From Linepithema humile (lineage: Eukaryota > Arthropoda > Insecta > Hymenoptera > Formicidae): a DNA stretch of 64,000 bases. Shown here piece by piece: positions 42,226-52,488 of the stretch. The stretch covers positions 11,842,001 to 11,906,000 of the forward strand of contig NC_090133.1 of NCBI RefSeq assembly GCF_040581485.1, in the 5' to 3' direction. Within the stretch, counting starts at the first letter, position 1. Each line of letters starts with the position of its first letter. Position numbers and translations under genes: made by a program. Under the pieces are notes generated by a model. That model saw nothing but the letters and a program-made list of their open reading frames with translations, did not search any database and was not told where the DNA came from.

Positions 42226-42926
42226 TAAAATAATATTAAAAATAACCGATATCGCGTAAATCCGAGCTTGATGAATCGTCGACGGTTGCCGGTGCGCTGC
42301 GTCCGGAGACAGAGAGAATCTTCTCTCTTACGAGGAATCTGGAAGTCGAACGTCGGGAACACCCGACCGAAGCAGAGAACGCCCTGCTTCTAGATCGACG
42401 GGATATAGGAAGTCGAACGCCGGGAACACCCAACCGAAGCAGAGAACGCTCTACTCCTAGAACGACGGAATGTCGGAAGTCAAACGCCGGGAACACCCGA
42501 TCGAAGCAGAGAACGCCCTGCTCCTAGATCGACGGGATATAGGAAGTCGAACGCCAGGAAACCCGACCGAAGCACAGAACGTCCTGCTCCTAGATCGACG
42601 GGATATAGGAAGTCGAACGCCGGGAACACCGGACCGAAGCAGAACGTTCTGCTCCTAGAACGACGGACAGGATAGGAGCGAGTACGACCGGAGTTTCAGA
42701 GTGCGCCCTGAAGCTTGTCCGAGTCGTACTCGGGGGAATGGTGATGGTCTGCTCCGCGAGCCGGCTTTTATACCGGTCGCGCTACCCCCACTCGGGGTGC
42801 TACCCTGCCCGACAGCTACCCCTTCTCGAGCTACTACCCTCGAGTTGGGGGATCGGAATGCGGCCCGCGATGGGGGGTGTTTACGCGAAGCCTGATCGAC
42901 GCTTAGTAACAGCGCGTACTGTTACA
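42226..42926 (-). mobile_element. LTR family B (copy 3), truncated
   Basis: The minus strand starts at 42926 with TGTAACAGTACGCGCTGTTAC, has TATAAAAG at about 42765-42772 and about five ~62-80-bp hairpin units (42320-42660). It stops at about 42226, before the expected end; the missing last part is seen in copies 1 and 4. Confidence 0.8.
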
Positions 42927-43078
42927 ATCTAATCAAAACATATTTGCGAATAACTATGTCTCAAGAAAGATTGTGTTCTTTAGCTGTTTTATCAATAAAA
43001 AAACAACTGGCAACCACATTAGACTATCGATATTTAATCGACAAATTTGAGAATATAAAGGCAAGAAAAATAAAATAA
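42927..43078 (+). pseudogene. C-terminus of a hAT-type (ZMYM1-like) transposase
   Basis: The frame NLIKTYLRITMSQERLCSLAVLSI and YRYLIDKFENIKARKIK ends at a stop (43076-43078). A closing TMSQERL...LAxLSIE...LIDxFA motif is typical of the hAT dimerisation region in insect ZMYM1-like transposases. Only the last 50 residues remain; the family B LTR borders it on the left, so the upstream part may have been lost there. Confidence 0.7.
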
Positions 43079-43132
43079 AATACAAAAAAATTAAATATTT
43101 TAAATAAAAAAAAAATAAAACAAAATAAAATA

Positions 43133-43497
43133 AGAAAACAACTTTAATATAATGGAAAGGCTCCATATGTTAACAAACGAGAAATATAATGAAATGGCGA
43201 TAAGAGCCGTAGCAGGATGATAGTGCTAAATTTTAATTTTTCCTAAAGAAGTTAGTAAATTAGTCTACATGAGACAGTTAAATTGTACACCGATCTCAGA
43301 TCGAGATACCTAACGTGTACGAAATTTAAAGTACATTGTTCTCATATATCGAGTAACTTAATGTTCGTATAGGAATTATTGGAAAGAAAGGAAGAGAGAA
43401 AAAATATCAGGGCGCGAGTGGCTAAGCCGGGAATTAAACCCCCGGGTCTTCCGCTTGCCGGGCAAATGTTCTGACCACTAAACTACTCAGACCCCAC
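43133..43497 (-). repeat. SINE-like repeat with a tRNA-derived head
   Basis: On the minus strand GAGTAGTTTAGTGGTCAGAA (A-box-like), CCCGGCAAGCGGAAGACC and GGGTTTAATTCCC (B-box-like) form a tRNA-like head at about 43497-43410. The body then runs to about 43133 (TCTCGATCTGAGATCGGTGT, GGAGCCTTTCC). The acceptor arms pair for only about four bases, so it is not a working tRNA gene. Related copies without the head lie at 44731-44975 and 29090-29345. Confidence 0.6.
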
Positions 43498-43588
43498 GTT
43501 TCTAACATTTTATCTCTCCTAGATTAGGAAATCAACAATGCTGTAGGACATAAACGCGTCATAATGCCCGCGTGATTTAAAACAACTT
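43498..43588. other. Short spacer before LTR B copy 4
   Basis: No gene. Its end (AAAACAACTT) matches the sequence before 43143, so the repeat copy at 44731 continued leftwards here before the LTR was inserted. Confidence 0.4.
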
Positions 43589-44730
43589 TGTAACAGCACG
43601 CGCTGTTACTAAGCGCCACACGGGCTTCACGCATACACCCCCCATTACGGGCCGCATTCCAATCCCCCAACTCGAGGGTAGTAGCTCGAGAAGGGGTAGC
43701 TGCCGGGTAGGGTAGCACCCCAAGTGGGGGTAGGGCGACCGGTATAAAAGCCGGCTTGCGGAGCAGACCGATACCATTCCCCCGAGTACGACTCGGACAA
43801 GCCTAAGGGCGCACTCTGAAACTCCGGTCGTACTCGCTCCCATCCCGATAGTCGTTCTAGAAGCAGGGCGTTCTCTGCTTCGGTCGGGTGTTCCCGGCGT
43901 TCGACTTTCTATACTTCGTCGTTCTAGGGGCAGGGCGTTCTCTGCCTCGGTCGGGTGTTCCCAGCGTTCGACTTCCGACTTTCCGTCGTTCTAGGGGCAG
44001 GGCGTTCTCTGCCTCGGTCGGGTGTTCCCGGCGTTCGACTTCCGACCTCTCGTCGTTCTAGGAGCAGGGCGTTGTCTGCTTCGGTCGGGTGTTCCCGGCG
44101 TTCGACTTCCTATATCCCTCGCACGAGAGAAGACTCTCTCTGTCTTCGGACACAGCGTACCGGCAACCGTCGACGACTCAGCAGGGCTCGGATATACGCG
44201 GTATCGCTTATTTTTTAATATTTTGACTCCGTACCGTACGAACCGACCGACGATTAGTTTAAAATTAAATAATTTAAGTTGTTTATTATTCGGCCAAAGG
44301 CGCACCAACGATTTACGCAGTTTATTTATTATCCGATTAATTCCGATAGTTGTTCATTCGTTCACAGTTAAAATTATACCCATTTATACCGTTAAAACAT
44401 TAAATCGTCTAACCGATAAGGAATTACTTATGTACTCATTGTTAAATGTTTATACCTTTCTTTTATAATTATATTATTGATCCAAATGCTCTCTTGAATA
44501 AATATTTATTTTGTTACTTTAATTTGTTTTTGTTAATTTGGAGTCTCCCGAAAAACCACACGAACGAATTCTGGCGAACCGGCGAGTTATTCCGCGTCGT
44601 AAGAATCCGCTTTGCTAACTACGCACCGTCGTAATTCCGCATCGTAAAAATCCGCTTTGCTACCTACGCACCGTCGAAATTCCGCATCGTTACGCACCGC
44701 CCGTGAGGCGTAAAAATACGCACCGTTACA
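43589..44730 (+). mobile_element. Solo LTR, family B (copy 4), complete, TSD ACTT
   Basis: It starts TGTAACAG and ends CCGTTACA with ACTT on both sides (43585-43588 and 44731-44734). It opens with the palindrome GTAACAGCACGCGCTGTTAC, has TATAAAAG near 43742-43749, and about four ~65-80-bp units (43850-44120) with pairs such as GCAG/CTGC and CCGG/CCGG. AATAAA occurs at about 44496. This is the best reference copy for family B. Confidence 0.9.
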
Positions 44731-44975
44731 ACTTTAATATAATGGAAAGGCTCCATATGTTAACAAACGAGAAATATAATAAAATGGCGATAAGAGCCGT
44801 AGCAGGATGTTAGTGCTAAATTTTAATTTTTCTTAAAGAAATTAGTAAATTAGTCTACATAAGACAGTTAAATTATACACCGATCTCAGATCGAGATACC
44901 TAACGTGTACGAAATTTAAAGTACATTGTTCTCATATATCGAGAAACTTAATGTACGTATAGGAATTATTGAAAA
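44731..44975 (-). repeat. Second copy of the 43133 repeat, without tRNA head
   Basis: From ACTTTAATATAATGGAAAGG on, the sequence matches 43143-43385 with few changes. The match ends in an A-rich tract at about 44970, where the first copy continues to its tRNA-like head. The family B LTR was inserted at the other edge. Confidence 0.8.
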
Positions 44976-45180
44976 TAAAAAAAAATAAAAAAAAAACTTC
45001 ATCGGCGTATCCCCAACCTTGCCGTGGTGATGAAGCTTGATTATTACCCCCTTCCCCCTTGCTGAAAACCGTGGACCCTGTATTAATCGATTGGCACATA
45101 GCCCCGCACTTTCTATGGCCGGCCCTGGTTCGTGATTTCGGCCTAAAATTTTCATGAACATTCTTGGTTTCTCCTTGGTT
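44976..45180. other. Possible LINE 3' debris
   Basis: CCCAACCTTGCCGTGGTGAT at about 45010 resembles a phrase often seen in insect LINE leaders or tails. No ORF is present. Recognition is from style only. Confidence 0.25.
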
Positions 45181-45540
45181 CAGCCTGCTATTTCTACGAA
45201 CGTCCTCGTAATTTTGCCGAGCGTTCTCGGTTCAGATCCTACTCCCGCACGAGCCATTAAAATTGTCATAGTTTCTATGGTAATATTGTTTAGCCGCTGA
45301 GACGTCTCTATAGCAGTTTGTAAACAAACATTGTAAGATGTCAGATTTTCGGGAGCTGTCTGCTCGGACGGACGTATACGACAGCTCCGATCTTTCAATC
45401 TATTTCTCGGTTACTCGTTGTGTTCGTTTGAGTTACTGTTATTATTAAAGTGTTTTTTTTACTCTAATAAAGTGTTCCTTTATTCCGCGAGTTCCGTTTG
45501 ATGTGTTTGATACCTCGTTCCGTGGGGGCAACAATATCTT
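45181..45540 (+). mobile_element. LTR fragment related to families A and D
   Basis: TTCTACGAACGTCCTCGTA and GCCGAGCGTTCTCGG repeat the hairpin style (TACGA-CGTCC-TCGTA, CCGAG-CGTT-CTCGG) of families A and D. The following region includes AATAAAG near 45463, as in an LTR end. Both ends are missing or unclear. Confidence 0.5.
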
Positions 45541-47154
45541 ATCTCTACGAAACGTTGTTAACAGTTTTTCTAGTTTTACTATATTTTGGATTTCGTGTGT
45601 TATATAGAAGTGAATAAGAATTTATGTCACTGCTTTCAATAACGACTTTATTTTTGATAATAATTTTTATTCTTCCACAAACAAAATATATTGCGCATAT
45701 CACCATTTCACAAAATGACAATTATTTTAAAAAGCAGAAATAAAATGGAATTATGTTATAGTAATATTTCCTTAATACTTTATAAATAAAATTAAATAAT
45801 GTAATTCATTGTTGAATAATCTCTACAGAGATGGTGTTGCTAATGAAATATTTCTTTCACAAAAAAATTCAGAAGCTTATAAAATTTCCCAACTAGATCA
45901 CATACTGAACCCAGAAAACATTATGCGCGTAAATAGCAACTCATGTACAAAGATGGCTCATACTGGGCAAGCAAAACCGTATCCCAGTGCGTCGTCATAG
46001 CGATAGCAAAATGTTAACACACTTGCAAAACGTTTGCACTTACGAGCAATATACATGACTAAACATATCCCACGAGAAAAACTCAGGCAAACTCGTACAC
46101 AGTTTATGTGCATAAGCAAACTTTGCGCACAAAAATTGTTATTTGGGAAGTTGAAGAGTTATGTGGAAAAGTGATTAAAAATAAAATTCTTGTAAATATA
46201 ATACTTTGCAATATAATGCTTTTTGTTTGTCAAATGGCTCTCTACTTTTTTTTCTCTCATATATTTTTAATATGATCAATGTTTCAGTATCTTTCAACTA
46301 TATTCTCTTATTTCACTACAATGCGAATAATGTTTGAAGGACAGTCAGATGTGTTATAAATAGAACAATATATTTTTGACGTCTTAAAAAAGAAAGATTT
46401 GATTAAAAAAAGGTAATCTGTATTAATGGAGATGTATAATATAAATGATATATTAAAATCATCTTAAAAAGAAATACTTTTGCTAACGTATTTAATAATA
46501 TTACATATTTTGGATTTCTGTTTCCAGTGAGAAAAAGACGAAAATAGGAAAATACAAATAGTTTTTAGGAGGCATTTTTAGAGAGAAAAAGAACAGAAAA
46601 CGTTGTTAAGTGGGTGTGGAACTATAATTAAGATGGGAACAGGTGGAAAAAATTAAGGTGTAAAGAAAAGTGAGAATAAATTTTTTGATTAATGATAACG
46701 CGCCTTTGATTTTCCTTCGCGTTAGCACTGCCAAAAGAAATTTTATTTGTAGCCGATGTAGTATGTGGAAAGCAAAAAATTGATTCATGTAATGAATATA
46801 TCCAACGTTTACTAAAAAGATGCTTTCTTTGCATGGATCGGGCTTTCCTCAGTTACTTTCAAACTGCGCTGCGGAATTCGAGTAACCCGGTTGTCTTAGG
46901 ATGCAGGATCCATGGAGAAGGTACATACATATAGTTAACGTTGTGTTTCGCGAATGATCCCGATTGTATCATGCGATGTGTTTACTTTTAATATTTAGAT
47001 ATAGTAGAAAATTTTCAAATAGATTAAAAATTATGAAATATAACATTTCGAGTCTTAACAGTTAAAAAGAAAATAGAATAGTTAAAATAGAAAAGTTAGG
47101 GCTCTTTTTTGTACGAAAATTAAGAAAAATGGCATTATCTATAAATCCATTTTA
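45541..47154. other. AT-rich DNA, nothing recognised
   Basis: The short ORFs here have no domain and no splice context. I see no repeats or TE ends in this 1.6 kb. Confidence 0.4.
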
Positions 47155-47457
47155 CAAGGGGAACACCAGAGATTGCCCCCTCCGATTTCGCTGAATTTTA
47201 TATATTGTAGAAGTACCTTCCCACTAATTCATCGATATGCAGCGTGATAGTCAGGCGCCTTACTCACTAAGCCACGCCGCTTAGCTGCCAATCTGTTTTT
47301 ACTACATTACGCGCACATAAATCTTTAAATGTGTTTTTCTTGCGAATGCTTGAGAAGTGGGTCCTATTATTTTACGATAAATTAGTGGGAGGGTACTTCT
47401 ACAACATATATAAAATTCAGTAAAATTGGAGAAAGCAATCTCTAGTGTTCCTCTTGT
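47155..47457. repeat. Fold-back with tRNA-like segment in the loop
   Basis: The arms at about 47155-47237 and 47373-47457 are inverted copies (both contain TAGAAGTACC/GGTACTTCTA and GAATTTTATATAT), about 80% identical. Between them, the minus strand at about 47280-47220 reads GGCGTGGCTTAGTGAGTAAG, a good tRNA-type A-box, then GCGCCTGACTATCACGC. No full B-box is visible. It is probably two inverted SINE copies or one rearranged copy. Confidence 0.55.
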
Positions 47458-48023
47458 TAGAGTTGTATACAAATAAAAAAACACAATAAAGAAAGATGTC
47501 GAAGAGAAAATGACTGCCGTTTGTCGACAAACTATGTTGAAAAAGGCCGTGTAATCAGAGAAAGGTTTCACTAAAACCCAGTAAGCAAGAAACATTAAAT
47601 CAACGTTCTAAAATATTAATTTTATGTAAATTTTTATAATGTTTAGATATAATGTTGTATACATATTTTAAATATATTATTTTATAATATAGTTTTCTTA
47701 AATATCAGAGAAATATTTTTAAAACATTATTTAAAACGTTGTTTCCCTAACAGCACATGTAGATACTGAGAACAATCTGAGAATATCGCAAAAGTATAAT
47801 TGTAATATTCTCAGAACATTCTCAAATGTACTGCGATGTACGTAGTACGTTCTAGGAATTATCGTATGTCCGCGGTACCATCTTCCATAGAATTTCGCAG
47901 GAAGGTCTATAGTTTAAAAACAGTATCAAGATAGGATAAAAATGGGAATTCTGCAGTAGATCACATATACATGCACACATTTACACAGCCAAGCGCTGAA
48001 ACGCGCGCGCGTTCATATATTGT
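47458..48023. other. AT-rich DNA, nothing recognised
   Basis: No gene. The stretch 47755-47880 has a loose repetition of ATTCTCAGA/TCTGAGAAT words that could be part of an old MITE. Confidence 0.35.
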
Positions 48024-48534
48024 CCCATACAGCACACAAACGTTGAATCAATATCTAAAAAACGTAGAATTGTAACATTATGAATGTTTTAGCAACGTTG
48101 CGAAATATAGATTCAATGTTGAAAAAATATTGAAGAAATGTCTAATGTCCTCTGAATTGCAATGTCTGCAAGACAAGAAACATTAATTCAATATTGATTC
48201 AACATTTATTCAATGCAGAATTTATATATATTATGCATTATAATAATGTTTTGAAAAATTGAACGAAATAAATGTTTAAAATTAATTTTTATTTAAATAT
48301 ATATATATATATATATATAATTATATTATTATTTCTTATTAATAATTATTGTAATAATTATTATATTATTTCAAAAGATAATAATTGTTAAATGTTGTTT
48401 CTACGTTATAGCAACATTTAACAATCAATATAGCAAAATCAACATAGATTCAATGTTGAAAAAACCTTTATACTTCAACATTCAACATTGCAACGTCTCA
48501 GCGACGTTATTTCAACTTTCTGTGCTGTGTGGGT
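48024..48534. mobile_element. ~510-bp MITE with CAGCACA-type ends
   Basis: The left end CCCATACAGCACACAAACGT is matched, on the other strand, by CACCCACACAGCACAGAAAG at the right end, and both continue to GTTGAA. The interior has many ATTCAA/TTGAAT and AACGTTG words near both ends. There is no ORF. The target duplication is unclear. Confidence 0.65.
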
Positions 48535-49662
48535 GTATAGGATAATTTAGATTAGGTTAATTAATCAGTCAATTTCTTATTAATTGATATTTTTATTTCA
48601 AAATTACGACCGTAAGCGTAAAAATATTTACATAAAACTTACAATATAAAATAAAGTTCTAGAGGCCTAAGCTAGAGAACTTCAAAGGAACGATACTGCA
48701 AGCTGAAAACAGTTTTATGTTAAATCATCTTTTTAAGACATTGTTTAAAAAATAATTAAGAAAATGTATTGTATATTTAACCAAAAACCAAAGAGGTGAG
48801 AGGCAATTATAATGCAAGTTTACAAACATAACCTTAAAACATTTTAAGCAAAATAATTTAACAAGTATATAAAAAATAATAAAAATATTACAAAAATCAT
48901 ATACAAACACTATCTAGCTCTTACACTTTATTCACTATTTTGTGAAATAAAACTTAAAGGAAAAAAGGATTACCTTCGATATCAGTAAAACCTCGGATAC
49001 GTGGTGTTGCATAGTGTCACTTGATGCCGGGCAAGCGGGAAAAGACCGGAAATAGGAATTATGTATGTAAATGGCGCAGGTTAGTGCTGGTCTCGTCAAA
49101 CCTGAGATTATACGCGCGCGATAGAAGTGCGTACGTATCACTTCCGTACGTTTGAGTCAAACCTGAGATTATACGTGTGCAAAAGAAAACCGAATAATAC
49201 TGTAAAAGATATTATAGGATTGATCTCAGTATTTAACGGATAATCACAGTAGAATGAGTATAAAAATGGGATGATACGCAGGATATCGTGTGCTGTTAGG
49301 GTTTCAATGTTATTTTAACACTTCTATTTGCTGCAAGTTCAACACAGTTACAATAGTTTTAATTTGATGAAATCTTATGTTTAAAATAACATTATAATGA
49401 TAAAGATTTTGTGTTGTTATAATGTTTTTTTTATATTATTTTAATATTAAATTTATAAGAAAGAAATATTATAAAACTATTTTATAGAATTATATATAAA
49501 GTGAAAATAATCGATATTAATATTTATGTAACTAACATTAAGTTTGCAGATAAGTAATGCCAAAATTCTTTGCGAGAGAAAGCCCTATTGTATATAGCTA
49601 TCTCTATCCTCAATGTAAGCTTCAACTCGTATGAACGCGCAACGTATTGCCAAATGCAGTAT
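48535..49662. other. AT-rich DNA, nothing recognised
   Basis: No gene is visible. GTCAAACCTGAGATTATACG occurs twice in direct orientation (about 49097 and 49154). Confidence 0.4.
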
Positions 49663-49896
49663 TGCCAATACTGAAAATCTATAAGATATATGACATGATA
49701 TCAACTATGGTATAAAAACAAGGGTATGCTCATTATTTATTTAAAACTGGTCTTGTGCCGCGCATGTTCTTGACTACGTACCATTTCGGTATACGCGGAT
49801 TGGTTGGTTTTGATGCGAGAACGCGATTGGTTGTTCTCGGCCGTAATTCATATAGCGTCCATGCATAGCACAAATCGAAGAGCTAAAGTTTTTACG

Positions 49897-50047
49897 ATGA
49901 CTTGTACAGTGAAAGGATGCGGTAATTATTTGGCAAAAACGAGGAAAATTGAGAAAAGTAATATTAAATATTTTACTTTTCCAAAAGACCTCGAAATTGC
50001 TGAACAGTGGCGCAAAGCATGCGGAAAAGATGTGAACGTTCAAACTG
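49897..50047 (+). pseudogene. Element B transposase, first exon (THAP zinc finger, first part)
   Basis: ATG at 49897 gives MTCTVKGCGNYLAKTRK, then KYFTFPKDLEIAEQWRKACG, matching the THAP start (C-x4-C, FPKD, W). A splice donor GTAAGT follows at 50048. The second half of the THAP domain (Cys-His pair and the AVPxxF box) should be in a following exon, but I do not find it before element A begins at 50456 or after it ends at 56322. Part of B therefore seems to be deleted. THAP binds the element ends. Confidence 0.8.
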
Positions 50048-51828
50048 GTAAGTTTTGTTATTTATTTATTTATTAAGAGCAAACACTCTTTTTACAACAA
50101 CTATTACAACTTTTTGTTCTTAATCCCTAACGGTAAACGCCTTTTAACTTCGCGAAAATATTTTTTATTAGTAGCTTTACTTCGTAGTTAACCTAAAAAA
50201 TTTAGTTATAGAACTAAAAGTTCGCAGTAAAATTGTAAAAATTTACAGCAAAACTTTAAATTTAAAGTATTTTTGCAACTTCTAAAAAACGTTTTCCTGA
50301 GACATTTCTTCGTGGAATGTATTTGCAACTGACTTGTTCCCTTTATAAGGAATTGTTGTAAGCAAATTATATACCGACACTATGCAAATTGTACACCAAC
50401 ATTGTTAATAATATAAGTTTATTTTTTTGTTTGTCTAGCTAAGATATGTTCTAAGCATAGAGATATAAGACTAGAGGGAGCGAACGAGCTGAAAGAGCGA
50501 TATAGCGATAGAAAGAGAACGCTGCATAAGGGCCCCTCTGTCTTTGTTTATGTGCGCATGTGCAGATCATGGAATATATGCGTGCGGAGCGTGCGCATAT
50601 GTAGTAGATCGTGGAAAATTGTGTATCTCTGCTTGTATTTGGTTCTGTATGTTATTTTCTAGATAATTACATAACTTTTACAATTAGCGCGAGACACTAG
50701 TGTCTCTTGATTGATTACTAAGATGACAAAAAAATGCTTCATATGCAAAATAGAAGCATCTCCTATTTCCAATCGTAGTTTTCACTTGTAAGTACATATT
50801 AATATTTCTAACCTCAAAATGTAATAAAGTATATATTTAATAATAAATTATATTTCATAAGTCATTTCAAATATATATTTTATAAGTTTTATAATTCTTA
50901 ATACGAACAGGTTTCCGAAAAATGAATTAATAAGAAAAAAATGGATGGATGCTATAAATTTATCAACGTCTCCAAACTTCAAAACTACATATATATGCAG
51001 CGATCACTTTGATGACAAATTGTTTTATTATTCTGATGAATTGAGAAGCAGAAAACGATTACGACCAGAAGCTGTTCCGGCAAACATAAATGTAAATCAA
51101 TCTTATTTGTCAACAGAGAATATTACAAAAGAGAATATTACAAAAGAGCTAGTAACAGAGAGAGTATTAGTTAGCAGTGTTAATAGACTAGAAAATAATA
51201 TATTAAAAGAAACAAATTTAGAAACAAATAAAGATTGTGATAAAGAGATTAAGATATGTAGAGAAAAGATGCCTGTGAATTCTCTTGATGAAGGCTCTTT
51301 AAATGAGCAAGATTGTTCATATGAACTGAATAATAGTAGTGTAAGCAATGATACAAACAGTAGAAAAAGGTAAGTAATTATCTTTTACAGTAATAAGAAA
51401 GTATATATAAAGATGCTATAGATAATATTATTACAAAATATCACAATAGAAATACTTGATATTTTTATTTTCAATATAATTACATTAAAGATAAATGTAA
51501 AAAATTTAAATTTTAGGAAAAATTCATTAACGAATAACAAAGCTGTAAAAAGAGTTCGCTTTATGAATTGTTACAAAACAGAATATATTTCTCGAGAAGA
51601 CTTTGTTTCTGATGAAGCTTGGAATCGATTCTTAAGGTTCACAACTTATGAAAGATCTAAAATAGCAGCTGCACATAACAAAAACTCACGCAGAGAAAAA
51701 AAAATAAAAAGTTTAAAAGTTTTGATAAAAGATTTGAAGAGAAAAGGAGAATTTAATGCTGCCAAATATTTAAAGGTTCTATAAGATTAATTATATAATG
51801 TTAGTAATATATATATCATAAAAATATA

Positions 51829-52020
51829 TACGCTGAAAAACAGGTTCTGGTTAAATGAAGAAATTCTGGTTAAAAATCGACGAAACAATTTACTTGTATA
51901 ATGCATACAAGAATTCTTGTAAGCATTATACAGAATTGTGGTAGATTCAACCAGTAATTCTGTTTCGTCGATTTTTGAACGGAAGTTTTGTTAATGCAAC
52001 AAGAATTGTTTTCCAGTGTA
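51829..52020. mobile_element. ~190-bp MITE inside an intron of the element A transposase
   Basis: The left end CGCTGAAAAACAGGTTCTGG and right end, on the other strand, CACTGGAAAACAATTCTTG are inverted and both sides are flanked by TATA. AAATCGACGAAACA occurs in inverted form within each half, and the centre is a perfect hairpin around ATGCATACAAGAATTCTTGT. It lies between exon 3 and exon 4. Confidence 0.7.
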
Positions 52021-52022
52021 TA

Positions 52023-52057
<35 letters not shown>

Positions 52058-52488
52058 GAAAAAATTAAATGATTAAAAAAACTATATACCGTTTATCTCG
52101 CAGTTTATGTACATATATCAGTACTATACAATTATATTATGCAATAGCATTAGGTAATTTATGAATTTTAAAATAAAATTGTATATAACGGTTTTAAGTA
52201 AGAAAAAAATTATGTAACTAAACAATTGTATATAAAATAGAATTCTCTTAAAATCTTAATAATTAATTTTGATTACAATGTTATGATCATTAATTTTTAT
52301 AATAAGAATATGTATTTATATATGTATTTATTATTGTAGATTATACATAATATATATAATATATAAATGTATAATAGAAATTTGAGTTTCTATTGTATAT
52401 TAATATTATATAATATGTATATATAATCTTTTTATATTACTTTTAATAAAAAAGTATATAAAATTTATTTAATACTTGTATTTTATAG
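52021..52488. other. AT-rich remainder of intron 3
   Basis: TA-rich simple sequence with no gene, ending in the acceptor TTTTATAG at 52481-52488. Confidence 0.5.

Noticed and set aside
43410..43497. Functional tRNA gene on the minus strand
   Set aside because: A- and B-box-like words are present but the acceptor stem pairs for only about four bases, and the segment is the head of a longer repeat.
45809..46000. Short ORF as a gene (63 residues)
   Set aside because: Polar, no domain, no splice or promoter context in AT-rich DNA.
52021..52055. TA microsatellite as a separate mobile element
   Set aside because: Simple repeat next to the MITE; common in the introns of this AT-rich region.
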